In this document: positions 47,601 through 59,280 of the stretch, piece after piece
Numbering within the stretch: position 1 is the first letter of the stretch
How the letters are laid out: each line of letters starts with the position of its first letter
Assembly: GCA_017506865.1 (NCBI GenBank)
Contig: JAFCMP010000007.1
Location: 310,001 to 374,000 of the forward strand
Source of the DNA: Tribonema minus
Lineage: Eukaryota; Sar; Xanthophyceae; Tribonematales; Tribonemataceae
Direction: 5' to 3'
Length of the DNA stretch: 64,000 bases
The notes under the pieces: generated by a model
Told to the model about the DNA's origin: nothing
Databases searched by the model: none
Seen by the model: only the letters and a program-made list of their open reading frames with translations
Translations under genes and position numbers: made by a program

Positions 47601-50600
47601 CGACGGGTGGCCTTTGGGGCCAGTGGGAGTGTCACACCTTTGCGTGGCCTTGCAGCGAAGCCTTGGCATAGAGAGCGTGTCGCTGCAGCACTGCGCAATG
47701 GAGCCGGCATGCGCAAAGCCGCTGCTTGAGCTCATCAGAGACAAGCCCGGGGTGCGCGTGCTGTGCGATGTCGGTGAGTGAGTCACAGGCTTGAAGTCCA
47801 GTGAACTTCAAATGCTCATGGACGCAGTTGGCGTCTGGCTGGTGTCAGTAGCGTAGTGTGGAGGACGCCTGCGCATGCAACGCTTGCGTAGACTATGCGT
47901 GTCCTGTCAAGGACAGCTACGGCCACAAATGTATGCATGTATGCCGTGTTACGGTGCATGAGCCTTTCTGCACCTCCCTGCCTAAGGCATTTAAGCGCGC
48001 TGCACGCAGTACACTTTGCACGCGGCGGCCGTCGCCGCTGCAGTCTATACACACACCGCTGCAGCAACGGCAACACCTGTATGAAGTCTATACACGCACC
48101 GCCGCAGCACCGGCAACCGACGCATCCGACCCCCCTCCCGCCGCTGCTGAGCGCTGCCGCATCGCCCACCTGCCTCACCGCCCAGGCAACGCGCTCGGCG
48201 ACGACGCGGCGCGGCAGCTACAGGCGCTCAACGCCGCCAACGCGCAGGCCCTCGAGCCCGACTGGTCGCAGAGCGCGGTCGAAACCGCCGTAACCGTCCA
48301 CCTCCTCGGCGACGCTGGCGCCGGCAAGACGGCGCTGCGGCGCGCGCTGCAGCGCGGCTACTGGGAGTCGTACTTCACACAGAACGGGCAGGAGCGCGCG
48401 ACGGATCTCGGCGACGCGGAGGCCTCGGAGCGGACGCGCGGCGTGGCGATTGAGCGCTGGCAGCACGCGGGGGGTATGTATAGCCTCTGGGACCACGGCG
48501 GGCTGACGCCGGTGCAGACGCTGCTGAGCCACGGCGCCGCGTCGTGCGCGCACGCCGTGTACGTGGTGGTGGTCAGCCTCGCGCTGCCGCGCGCGCGGCA
48601 GCGCACGGCGCTGCGGCAGTGGCTGGGCGTCGTGGGCGCGTGCGCGCCGGCGCCGCCTTCTGCGGCAGCGCTGATTGTGGTGGGCAGCCGGGCGGATCAG
48701 CTCGGCGGGCTGGGGCAGGAGTACTTGGATAAGCTGTGGGAGGTGAGAGTCACCTGTTGCAGTCAATGTTACAACTGTGTCTTCAGATTATCGTGGGTAT
48801 CTCTTGCAGGGGCACTGGTGCTGGTGATAGCTCTGGCTATGCCACTGACGATTTACGGGGCATGAATGCTGTGAGCCATGCTGCCGCTTAACTGTGGTGC
48901 TTTTCACGCGTAAACGTGCGACGACCATGCGCTGGCAGCAGCAGCAGCAGCGCTCAGTCCTGTTGTATCCCCCCCCCCACACCCACGCGCGTGTTCCCCT
49001 GCTGTGCAGGGCGTCAGAGCAGAGGGCAGCAGCGGCGGCAGCAGCAAGCGGCGCGAGCTCCCCCCCCTGCGCGCCTGCATCGCGCTCGACAGCCGCAAGA
49101 GCCAGGCGCACGCCATGGGCCGCCTGCGCAGCGCCCTGACACAGGCGCGAGAGACCTTCAAACACGACGACCTGGCGCCGTCGCCGCGTCTCGCCGCGCA
49201 CGCGCTGGAGCTCGTGGCGCGGTGGCAGCGCTCAGGCACGGACCCCGACGCTTCCGCCGGCGACGGCGCGCAGCACACGGAGGCGCTGCCGTGGCCGGAG
49301 TTCCTGCGCGGGCTGCGGCGGGACCTGTGGCCGCGGCTGCCGGAGAGCGCCGCGCGCGACGTCGCGCGGACGCTGCACGCCACGGGTGCCGCGCTGTGGG
49401 CGGAGCGCTCTTCCGCCGGCGGCGGCGGCAGCGGCGGCGGCGGAGGCTGGGTGCTGCTGGCGCTGCCGCGGCTGCTGGGGGGGCTGACGGGGGAGCTGCT
49501 GCTGCGGACGCCGGCGAGGGCACGCGCGCGCGGGCTGCCGGTGGCGACGCTCAGCGATTTGGAGCAGCTCGCGGAGCGGTTCGCCGTGCGCACGCCGGTG
49601 GCGGTGCTCGCGCAGCTGCTGCAGGACCTGCAGATCGCAGCCGAGATCACCATTGGCGGCGCTGCTGCCGCTGCCCCCGCTGTGAGTGACGGTGCGCATG
49701 GCGCCGCGGCAGCAGGCGCTGCCGGTGGCGGCGGCGGCGATGGCGTACAGGGCGACGGCGCGCACAGTCGCGGCAGCAGCCGCAGCGGCAGCACGAGCAG
49801 CAGCAGCAGCAGCGCGTCGCACAGCAGCGCTCAGCCGCCTGACGCGCAGTCGCGCCCCTGCGCGGAGCGTCAGTTCCTCATTCCCGGCGCGCTGTACGAG
49901 GGCCCTCCGCTGCCGCCGGGCAAGCGCCCTGTGTGGGAAACGGGGGGGGGTCCTGCTGCAGAGGACCGGTATAAGCGAGCCACGGCAGCGCTGGCGCAGG
50001 CAGCGGACGAGGGGGGGCGGGTGGTGGCAGCGCGGCGGCTGAGGTTTGGCGGGGCGGGGGCGGGGATGGAGGCTGTGCCGGGGGCGTTTGCGCGCGTGCA
50101 GGCGGCGGTCGCGCAGCGCTACTGCGGGGGCGTGGTGCTGCCGGATGGGCTGCAGCTGGTGGCAGCGCTGGAGGGTATGCAGGTATGCATTACTTGATCG
50201 TTTATAAACAGCTGTGCATACTTCTGTTGTGCATGCCGGCGCATACCGCGTTTTGGCGCTGAAATAATTCGACGCATACACCAGGACAATGAGCAGCCTC
50301 CATTGCTGAGAGTTTGGTGCCCATGCAGGGCGCAAACATACATAGTCGGTGAGTGGTTGCTGCCGCTACGGCCTGCCACATGGGTACTTCAAGCTATGAT
50401 GGACGCGTGTCAGCAGTACATTCATTAAGCACTGACAGATTTGGCACCGATGCAAGGTGCAAATGTATAGAGTAGAGCTCAAAAGTACAGATCATGCCAC
50501 ATCAAGATGGCCACGTTAAAACGTGCGGTTGACAGCATGTGCATACTGACAAACCTATGCTTGCTTGGAGTGTTAACACACCCTGCCATCTGTATCTGCA

Positions 50601-52644
50601 CATCTTCAAGGTGTACGGGAATGTGTAGGGTTAGGTTAGGTCACCGTTAGGTTAGGGTTAAGGTTAGGGTTTGGCTCAGTCACGACACTTCAGACTCTGC
50701 GCTGAAGCCTGCAACTGTTCTAGATGACTTGAACTTATAGGTAAAGATAGACGTACATTTGCAGTACACGTGCCAAGTCAAGTTGCGCTTGAGACCCCTG
50801 CCCTAACCCTAATCCTAACCCTCAGGACACTCAATCAGACTGGCCTTTGTGTATAGTGTACTACATATAATCTTTAGCACTTCACATCAAGCGGTGCGCT
50901 TGTACGACTCTACCGCATAAGCGCAAGTGCACGTCTGCAGTACACTTAGTGCACGCGATCACTGCTGTCGCTCACGCAGGTGCTCCTTCAGTGGGCGCAC
51001 TCCGGCACCAGCAGCGCCGATGGCGACGAAGCAGGCGGCACCTTTGTAGACGTGGCGGTGGCGGCAGCGGACGCAGCGGCAGCGTTCAGCGAGCTCGGCG
51101 AACTGAAGCGCTGCATCGCAGCAGTGCTCGCACAGTTTGCGCGGCTCGCATGGACGGAGCACGTCGTCAGCAGCAGTGCCTTTGCAGCAGCGGCGCCGCC
51201 GCCGCCGCACCGCCGCGTGACGCTGCCGCTGCAGCACGTGCTCGCTGCTGCCGTTGCCGCCGACGCCGCCGGTGCTGCGATCGCATTCGGCGAAGGCGCT
51301 GACGCGGAGGAGGTGGCCGCTCGCGACCTCGTCTGCGAAGCCGACTTTGAAGTTCAGATCGACAGCAGCAGCGCCGCTGCAACAGCCCATCAGAACGGCC
51401 ACCACGCCCACAGCGACAGCGCCGACGCCGCTGCGTCCGGCGCTGTGCGCGCTGCGGCAGACGCCTTTCTCAAGAGGGGGGCAAAGGCGGCGATGCCCGG
51501 TGGCGGCGGCGGTGCCACCGCTGCAAATCCATTCTATTCTCCGCCCACACGGCGCACCAACCCATTTGCCGATACAGCAGTGGCGGCAGGCGGGCAGGCG
51601 CTCAATCCCTTCAGGGCGTCGCCGCCAGCGCCGCCGCCGCCTGCCGCCGCCGCCGTCGCGAGCGCCGTGGTGGAGTCGCTGCAGCTGCAGCACCGCGCTC
51701 TGTCGGATGGCTCACTCTCGGAACGCAACATCTCGTCGCCGCTGCGCGATGCCGATGGCGGAGGCGCCGGCGGCAGCAGCGGCGGTGGCGGCGGCGAAGC
51801 TATTGAGCCACGCGTGCCCCCCGCACACTCGCCGTCCAGCAGCGGCAGCAGCGCCGACAGCAGCAGCGGCGGCAGCTACGCACGCAGCGAGATCGAGCTG
51901 GTCAACGGCGCATCGCCGCCGCCGCCAGATGCCGCTGACCCCGCTGACGTCGCAGCGGCGGCAGCAGCGGCGGCAGCGGTGGCGGTGCGCATCGACGACG
52001 CCTTTTTATCTGAGCCCAGCATCATGTTCCGGCCGACGCTGGGCGCGCGCGTGCTCGATTACGGGCGGCCGCGGTTCGAGCTGCTGCTGCCGCGCCCCGG
52101 CGGCCTCAAACTTGCGCCCTACGACGCCGACGCAGGCGCCGCGGGGCAGGCGCTGCCGGCGACGCCGCCGCCGTCGCCGCTGCCGGCGGCGGCGATGACA
52201 GCGGCGGCGACAGCAGCGGCAGCAGTGCTGCGCGTGGCGCTCGTGACGGAGGTCCTGGACGATACGGTTGTTACAGGGTTCAACGTGGCGGGTACGGAGT
52301 CGCCGTTCTTTGCGGTGGGGGCAGTGGTGGCGGGGGTGTCGCGCGAGCCGTGGGGCGTCGCGCCGGGGGCGCTGCTGTCGTACAAGGAGGTCGTGGCAGC
52401 GCTCGACCCGGCGGCGCCGAGCACTGTCTACCCGCTATTTGTGCAGCTGACGGCGTGCCCGCCGGCGGCGGCGCATCACGCGCAGCACAGCGGGGAGGAG
52501 GGGCGGGGGGATGGCGGCAGCAGGACCCCCTCGAGGGGGGGGCAGCAGGGGCAGGTGGACAGGGGGGCGGGCGGGGGGGTGGGGTGGGGGGCGACGATGC
52601 CGCCGCTGCGGCTCGCACAGGTGACGCACCCGCAGTACAGTTGA
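44697..52644 (+). CDS. LRR-ROCO GTPase (LRR, Roc, COR) with possible PDZ-like C-terminus, six exons
   Basis: Exons: 44697-45023, 45326-46549, 47566-47773, 48186-48742, 49010-50182, 50980-52644, giving 1717 codons with every phase matching. Residues 1-590 are ribonuclease-inhibitor-type leucine-rich repeats (SLNLSNVKINADDAMILAKAL, LDIEGNGIGDAGA, LNLRHNGIGADGA). The Roc GTPase domain follows: P-loop GDAGAGKT at about 628-635, switch element RTRGV near 669-673, WDHGG in place of DxxG near 688-692, and VGSRADQL as the base-recognition motif. The next exons have COR features (LHATGAALWAE, GWVLLALPRLLGGL, FLIPGAL, VPGAFARVQAAV), interrupted by Ala/Ser/Gly-rich tracts. Near the C-terminus, FFAVGAVVAGVSREPWGVAPG looks PDZ-like. 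No kinase domain is present. ROCO proteins act as dimerising GTPases; its pathway is unknown. Confidence 0.87.
46550..47565. other. ROCO intron 2
   Basis: No supported coding sequence. An open frame at 46779-47106 on both strands has no recognisable content. Confidence 0.6.
48015..48130 (+). repeat. Short tandem repeat in ROCO intron 3, near the acceptor
   Basis: A unit of about 50 bp with 'CTATACAC.CACCGC.GCAGCA.CGGCAAC' occurs twice at about 48030-48120. It contains CTGCAG/CCGCAG acceptor-like sites upstream of the working acceptor at 48185. Confidence 0.65.
50183..50979. other. ROCO intron 5 with telomere-like tracts
   Basis: TTAGGG-type repeats at 50625-50672 and CCCTAA at 50797-50825 flank unremarkable sequence. 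A diverged repeat with 'TTTGG..CC.ATGCA.GG.GCAAA' is at about 50308-50335 and 50430-50470. No coding signal. Confidence 0.7.
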
Positions 52645-52986
52645 TGTTTGCTCAGAGGGTGGTGTGTGCAGCAGTTGTGCTTGGTCAACGACCGTGCCAT
52701 AGCACAAGCGCCGCATCGCCTGTCGTGTGCCTGTACCCTGAGCGCACCGCGCAGGCGCTCGTCTGCACCAGCAGGTCATCTCGCCACATGTGCCTACCCT
52801 CAACGCGACAGAACCGCCACGCGCACAACGCGCAGGTGCTCGTCGGCACGAACCGGAAGCGCGAGCGCGACCTCGCGGGCGACGTCATCTTACACCACGG
52901 CTGTGCAGCCATTGTCACACAACACTCTGCAGCGTTCCCACTCTCACCCTCCGCACTGTACACATTGCTCTGCACGCGGCGCGCAG
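52645..52986 (+). repeat. Intergenic region holding echoes of the hydrolase exon acceptor
   Basis: The exon beginning CGCAG|GTTCTCGTTGGCACGAAC at 52987 is preceded by a close copy at about 52828-52890 and a weaker one at about 52748-52785. The first exon of the hydrolase, with its start codon, should lie here but I could not identify it. Confidence 0.75.
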
Positions 52987-55900
52987 GTTCTCGTTGGCAC
53001 GAACCGCAAGCGCGAGCGCGACCTCGCGGGCGACGTCATCTACGGCCCCGACCTCGCCCCCGGCGGCGCGCCGCTGCAGTGGGCGCTGCTGAGCATCGCC
53101 TTCGCGGCAGCGCTCCCTGAGCTCGGCGGCGCCGCCATGTTTGTCGACACTGGCGAATACACACTAGTGGGCACGTACGTACTGACGGCGGCGGCGGCGG
53201 CGGCGCTGCTGCGCGGGCACCCTGCGCGGCGCGCGCTCGTCTACGTGCACGGCTTCAACAACTCGCTGACACATGCTGCGCGTACGGCGGGGCTGTTTGC
53301 GCGCGCGCTGCATTCGCCGCTCACGGTCCTGCTGAGCTGGCCCAGCGACCCGCAGCAGACGGGCCGCGGCTGGCTGCTGGAGAAGGTGCGCTAGCCCTAA
53401 CCCTATTTGTGCGCATTCGCGTGTGTGAATCAGCGCTTTCGGGGCGGCGGTGTGGCTGCTGGAGAAGGTGCGCTAGCCCTAACCCTAGTTGTGCGCATTT
53501 GCATTTGAGTCGGGCGCTTTCGGGGCGTTGGGGCAGGGGTTGTTTGGTAGGGTTTGTAGGGCACTCCTCAGCAGACATGTACCGCCGCCTTGCGCACACC
53601 TGCTGCCATCTGGACAGTACGTACTGCGCAGGTATGTAACCCGCAGCGGCACACGGCCCCTTGAGCGCATTGAGCTTGTGTCAACTAAGTAGATGCTAGG
53701 GCTGGGGCTGTCAAGGTTTCGGGTGGCTCACTGCTGCATGGCACGGGACGTTTGTGCATGCGCTGCTCTCAAAGCTGGTTGTTTCGCTGAGGTTGCTGCG
53801 CAACTTGCAGCAGAGGGCACAAGGTCTGCTTGATCGTGTGTCGGGATTGAGCATTGTTGCCTTCAAAGTTTGGGATTCCAGGCCCTAACCCTGACCCTGA
53901 CCCTAAGGGAGATTGCACGCAAGCGCACACGCCGGCCAGGGTATATACAGCATCCATTTAACAGGACGCAGCTGGGTGGGGTTTGAGTGAAGGGGAGGTC
54001 GCATGGTGGAGGTGCCATGATCTGCAGCAAGATGCCAGAGTGTATCTTTGCACAACAGCAAGTTTGCCTGAGAGGTCAGTTGAAAAAGGCTTACCAGGAC
54101 TGATGCTGCGGGTACAGTGCACCCCACCGCGCAGTCCTCGGTGACCGAGGTACGGGCGTATTGAGGTTGGGTTCAGGCACAGGCAACCCGGACTCCTGCC
54201 ATGTGGCAAACTTGACATTGCCGACAGTGCGGACCCCCACGTTATGCCCGCCCTGATGAGAATGTCCGTACTTCAACATCAACATTGCCACTGAAATATA
54301 ACTTCAACTTCACCGTCCCCCGCCGCCGCGCCGCGCCGCCAGGTCATGTCCGCCTACGAGCGCAGCTACACGCGCTGCGAGCACAACATGCACGCGTCGG
54401 TGCGGCCCTTCGTGCAGGCGGCGCTGTTCCTCGCGCGCATGCCGCAGGCCATAACGTGGAGCGCGCACAGCATGGGCTGCTACCTCCTGCTCAACGTCAT
54501 GGACAGGCTGCAGTACGAGAGCGGCAGCAGCGGGCTGAGCGCTGCTGACATCTTCAGCCGCGTCGTCCTCAGCGCGCCGGACGTGCCCACGTGGTGAGCG
54601 CAACTTTCTCTGCCTGTGAACAGCGCAACCGTGTGGCGCAGCGCTTGATGCAGCTCTCTCTCTGCCTATGAACAGCGCATAGTTGCAGTTGCTCCCTGTT
54701 TGAGTCGTCATTTTCAGGTGTGCAGCGGCGTCGTCCTCAGCGCGCCGGACGTGCCCACGTGGTGAGCGCTGCTGCTGCTGCTGCGCCACGCGATTGATGC
54801 AAGTTTCTCTGCCTATGAACAGCGCAGCTATGTGGCGCAGCGCTTGATGCAGCTCTCTTCGCCTATGGACCGCGCATAGTCGCAGTGTTGTCATTGTCTG
54901 CGTGATGAGCGCTGCCGCTGCGCCGTGCGCTTGAGGCAGCTCGATCCGCCGCCTATGAACAGCGTACACTTGCGGTTTTTGTGTGATCTGTACCTTGAAC
55001 AGTGCACAGTTCAGTGCCGTGTTGCACCACAACCCAACCCCCACGTGCCCTGAGCTGCATGAGCCTGTCTATATAGTTGCGGTGGTCGTCATTGTCAGAC
55101 GGTCACGGCAGCGAGCCATGTCAGTGCTCAGTAGGACCCAACCCCCACATGCACTGAGCTGCATGAGGGGTCTCGTTCTGCAGAGCTCGCTTACACACTG
55201 CCCCCTTCCCCCCCCTTCACAAGCCTCATGAGCGCTCTTGGTTAAAAATATTCAGATTGCTCACGCACTTGTCTTCCCCCCCCCCACCCCCCTCACCCCC
55301 TTCAGGTTCTTCACGTCGACTGTCGCCGCAGCAGCGAGCCGCGGCGTGCGCATCTGCCACTACTACCACCCCGATGACCAGGCCACAGAAGCCTCAAAAA
55401 AGCGCCGTGCGACAGAGGGGCCGTGTCCCGGCAATGCGGCAGTGCTCATAGCAGAGGGCGTTGAAACTGTTGACTGCAGCGGCGCGCGCAGCGCCAGCAT
55501 CGGCGCGAATGTGTCGCTGAACCACGACTACGGGCGCTGCGATGGGTACGTATTGTACTGGTGAAATAAGCTCGAAGTTGATATGTGTTGGTAATTGACG
55601 TCTAACGTCATGAGGTACGCTGCTAACCCTAACCCTAAGGTGATGGGACATATCGTTGAACCACGACCACGGGCGCTGCGACGGGTGCGTGGCTCGCTGT
55701 GTTGGTGCACCAAGCTCAAAGTTGATGTGTGTTGGTACTTGCCCCAGACTTGGGAAGGCGCGCTGTATAAGGTGATCGGACATCAAACTGGTGCCGCCGC
55801 ACTTGAGCGCTGCTGTTGCGCCAGCATTGGCGTGAATATGTCACGGAGCCACGACCACGGGCGCTGCGACGTTGACCTGCGCACCGCTAAGGCGCGCTGT

Positions 55901-56820
55901 GTGTGCTGATGTCTACACACGCTTCAATCAATTTCAAGTCTGCTGTTGCCGCCGCAATCCATGGCAGCGAGAGCGCAAGCGATCGGCATGAATGTGTCAC
56001 GGACTCACGACTATGGGCGCTGCGACCGGTACGTGGCGTCGCGCAACGCACACCTGAGGCGCGTTCTGCGTCGGGTGATTTCATACACAACTTGACGCTA
56101 ACTTCAATCTGAAGTGCGCTTTTGGTGACCCTGCTCCGAGAGGTGCCGTCCCGCCTAGAGCGCGGACACTCATGCAAGCTTGTGGCTGAACCCTGATCGC
56201 CATCGCTGCGATGGGTACGCGCAGCGTGTGCTGCGCATCACTCACGTTGACCACACGCACTGGAGGCTCGTTGCGCTGGCACCTTCTCATACGATAGATG
56301 AGTCATACCTGTAGAATCTGTCGAAGGGCTTCTCATCTCAAGTTTGCTGACGCTGCCCCACTTGCGGAGCTGTCATGCAACAATGTCATGCAACAATGCG
56401 AGCACGGCGCAATTGTAGCTACATATACTTGTGAGCACACTGGCAACAGGCACTGGGCGCGGTGTGCCACCCAGGCTCCATGCTGCAAACTGCATCCCGA
56501 GAGAGCGCCCCCTTTCTAAGGCACTGCGTTCCCTTTCTGAGGCACTGCCTTGGGCGCCCTTGCATCGGCTGAAAATTGCATCAGCTGAACGGCAGTGTTG
56601 GCATTTAACTTGGCTCTGATGCGACTTACTTCGCAGCATGTTGTGCAGTGTTTCTCATTTTTCAACCTGTTGTCGTGGTCTTCGCCGTCGCCACAGGTAC
56701 TGCCTGCTGGATCAGCGCGAGTTCCTGGAAGGCGAGCCGCCAGAGCAGCGCGTGCTCGACGCTGCCTCAGCCGGCGGCAGCGCTCCGCCGCAGTGGCGGC
56801 TCGTCACATCCAGGAAGTAG
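52987..56820 (+). CDS. DUF900-type alpha/beta hydrolase, four exons seen (5' end unresolved)
   Basis: Exons 52987-53385, 54343-54593, 55306-55545 and 56697-56820 give 337 codons with matching phases. The frame begins VLVGTNRKRERDLAGDV, close to the usual N-terminus, then RRALVYVHGFNNSLTHAARTA (oxyanion-side HGFNN motif) and LLSWPSD. Exon 2 has the nucleophile elbow ITWSAHSMGCYLLL with Ser in A-H-S-M-G, and VVLSAPDVPTW. Exon 3 has RICHYYHPDDQA, carrying the likely acid, and NVSLNHDYGRC with the likely catalytic His. Exon 4 ends the protein. The family is a COG4782-like serine hydrolase group of unknown substrate. Every intron carries echoes. The start codon is not found; a short upstream exon is likely within 52645-52986. 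Confidence 0.82.
53386..53560 (+). repeat. Echo of hydrolase exon 1 end and donor
   Basis: The junction TGGCTGCTGGAGAAG|GTGCGC with the following CCCTAACCCTA and TTGTGCGCATT is repeated at about 53450-53505. 'GCGCTTTCGGGGCG' occurs after each copy. Confidence 0.9.
53880..53907. repeat. CCCTAA/CCCTGA tract in hydrolase intron 1
   Basis: About four degenerate CCCTAA units. The rest of this intron (53560-54342) shows no coding signal. Confidence 0.75.
54594..54990 (+). repeat. Echoes in hydrolase intron 2
   Basis: The exon 2 end (GTCGTCCTCAGCGCGCC...CACGTG|GTGAGCGC) recurs at about 54728-54770. A following block, 'GCCTATGAACAGCGCA' with 'GCGCTTGATGCAGCTCTCT', occurs three to four times up to about 54965. 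Confidence 0.88.
55640..56225 (+). repeat. Four echoes of the hydrolase exon 3 end
   Basis: The exon 3 end with donor (AACCACGACTACGGGCGCTGCGATGG|GTACG) recurs at about 55655-55690, 55848-55875, 56003-56036 and 56185-56222. The copies diverge progressively and each is followed by related intron sequence ('GTACG.GGC' and 'AAGTTGATGTG' blocks). A CCCTAA tract lies at 55624-55640. Confidence 0.9.
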
Positions 56821-58779
56821 CAGCAGTGCTCAGCATGAGACCCGTAAGCGCAGCCGCGCAGCCGTGCTTTGCGGCACGTGGCAGCACCGCTGCGCTTGTA
56901 ATGCCGCTGCGCTTGTGGTGAGTGCTAGCTGCCAAGCTGGCTTAGTATGATGATGACGCAGCAGCAGCGGCGGCCGTGCAGCAGCAATGGCGCACCCCGG
57001 TGTGCTGCGGCGCATCTATGCAGCCAGCCAAGATCGCAACAACCCATTGTGCTGCGACGGATCTATGCAGCCAGCCAAGGTCGCAACGGCAATGCGTGCT
57101 GACGGCGAGCAGTCGCACAGCAAGCAGTGGCTCACAACGTTCCTCCCAGGGGGTGGCAGCGGCGGCGGCGGCAGTGCTGCCGCGATAGCGCAGCTACGCA
57201 CGCTGCAGGGCGCTGCGCGCAGCGCAGCCAACGCTTCTGCATTTCAGCGGCGGGAGACCGTGCCCTAGAGGAAGCGATGGTGTAACGGCCGGCGCCATCG
57301 CACCAGGTGTGCTGCCGCCGACGGCAGCAGAGATGTTGGCAGTATGTAGCAGTATCGATTGATGTGCTTGGCAAGCTGCATGCTCGGCGCCATTCGAGCC
57401 CTGTGCGGCTGCTGCTGCGCCCCGAAGCACCTCGCATGGAGAGGGGGACTGTTGGGATGCGTCGATAACATGTGCATTTTCGTGCGCGTCAGTATTTACA
57501 CAGCGGTGAGCGCAGGATGGTGCCCATGTGTGTAGACAGACGTACATATCCAGCGTTGTACACAGCGGACTGTACGTGAATTAGCACTTTTCCGCCTGGC
57601 AGTAAATAGCGCTATATCGCAGCGCGAAAGAGGAGCGCTGCGCCTGGAAGCGCGGCAATTTTGACACCATCACATGCGTTTCGGCGCGCACATAATCGCA
57701 TCACGCCTTCTCTCACCGCTCTTTGTTGTTCATGCACGTCTGATGGCAGTAGTCTTAATGGTCGTTTGTGAGAGCTGTTGTTTGTCTCCTTGTATGGCAC
57801 CGCAGCCCATGTGATAGCCGGTGACCAGTGTTGACACGCATGGCACATCCTTGCAGCAGTTGCTGCGCTGTTTGCAAGGGCATTTCGCAACGCAGCACAT
57901 GCATTATGCGATGTGCGTGCTCATATTACCATCTCAGCGCATTCGAATGTTTTGCATTGCATTCTGCAAGATCTGTCTTGTCAAATGCTGTGTGCGCCAA
58001 ATACCCATACAGCAGGACCATGCAGCCACGAAGCGCACAACACAAACTGACGGACACGGCAGCGCCGACTCACAGTGCAAGTGCTGCGTGCAGATGCAGT
58101 CAATGAGAGAGTCAGTCAGGGCTCTCGGCATGTAGGTCACATGTCAAACAGCAAGCGAGCAAGGGTAATGCAGGGCAGACACGTGATTTGGCAGCAGCAT
58201 TCACCAACATTCAATCGTTGGTACATTCATGTCGTGTTTACCGCCCTTCTTGTACCCTGACCCATCAATGAAGCCTCTTTATCGACAAACACCAGCAGGC
58301 AGCAGCGCCCAGCGCCTCTGATTAAACCACAGTTATGCGCTAAATAACAATGCTCTGTCTCATTCGACTACCAAACTTGGGCTGGCCGAAGGTGGGTTTG
58401 CAATTCTAGCCGCTGACCAATCCGTCAAGATGCACCAACACAAGTGTGCATCCTGCAGTGTAGTGATACGTTTACACCTGTGCGTTGTGCCAGTATGCCA
58501 ACCTTAAATATATAGGCTGCATTGCTCCTCATGCACTGATTGTCCGTACTGTAGAGCCTGCACATATGAGCCATACCGGGTGTACGCACAGCAGCGGTGT
58601 CGGCTCTCAAACCCCCCCTCCAAACCTTGTTGTGCCTGTGCACTGGCCCTCAGCCGAGCGTTGCCATGTGTACATCGATGCAATAGTGCTCAGGCGCTGG
58701 TTGAGGTGCCATCTCTCAGATACGAGCGCTGTGGACACTCATGCAGACGATGATGCTCAGGCTGAAGTTGAAGTGGTGC
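56821..58779. other. Intergenic, hydrolase to PhnB-like gene
   Basis: No supported gene. A 44-bp direct repeat containing 'ATCTATGCAGCCAGCCAAG' lies at about 56998-57085 within an open frame (56987-57268, +) that I do not recognise and do not call. 'GCTGAAGTTGAAGTGG' is repeated at 58759-58800, at the very end of the PhnB-like gene. Confidence 0.55.
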
Positions 58780-59280
58780 TCAGGCTGAAGTTGAAGTGGA
58801 AGTGGTGCCCGCGCGCGCCGCCTCTATCGCGGCGATGTCGATCTTCCCCATCTTCATCATGGCCTCCATGGCGCGCTTCGCAGCAGCCCTGTCGGGATCC
58901 GCCAGCGCCGCCGTCAGCATGCGCGGCACGATCTGCCACGACAGCCCCCAGCGATCCCTGCACCAGCTGCAGGCGCTCGCCGCGCCGCCGTTGCCGACGA
59001 TCGCGTCCCAGTAGCGGTCCGTCTCCTCCTGCGAGTCCGTGTAGACCTGGAAGGAAAAGGCCTCGTTGAACTTGAACTTGGGGCCGCCGTTGAGCCCCAC
59101 GCAGCGCAGGCCCAGGACGGTGAATTCGACGGTGAGGGCGTCGCCTAGGCGACCGTCGGGGAAGTCAGCGGGGGCGCGGTGAACGGAGTCGACGTGGCTG
59201 TCGGGGAAGGTGGCGGCGTAGAAGGTGGCGGCCTCTTCTGCGGTGCCGTCGAACCAGAGGCAGGGCACGATCTTGGACAT
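58780..59280 (-). CDS. PhnB/3-demethylubiquinone-methyltransferase-like protein of the VOC (glyoxalase) fold
   Basis: An uninterrupted frame of 166 codons. The ATG at 59280 opens MSKIVPCLWFDGTAEEAATFYAATFPDS, the classic start of PhnB-like domains, followed by VEFTVLGLRCVGLNGGP, FNEAFSFQVYTDSQEETDRYWDAI and RWGLSWQIVPRML. It ends with KRAMEAMMKMGKIDIAAIEAA, also usual in the family. Despite the old family name, these proteins are not methyltransferases; their substrates are mostly unknown. Codons upstream of this ATG are open, and an acceptor-like CAGCAG at about 59308 leaves room for a 5' exon. Lack of introns is unusual beside its neighbours. Confidence 0.88.
   Translation of the reverse strand: MSKIVPCLWFDGTAEEAATFYAATFPDSHVDSVHRAPADFPDGRLGDALTVEFTVLGLRCVGLNGGPKFKFNEAFSFQVYTDSQEETDRYWDAIVGNGGAASACSWCRDRWGLSWQIVPRMLTAALADPDRAAAKRAMEAMMKMGKIDIAAIEAARAGTTSTSTSA

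Noticed and set aside
56987..57268. 93-codon frame with the ATCTATGCAGCCAGCC repeat
   Set aside because: The frame depends on a 44-bp tandem repeat and a Gly/Ala run; no homologous feature or splice context supports it.
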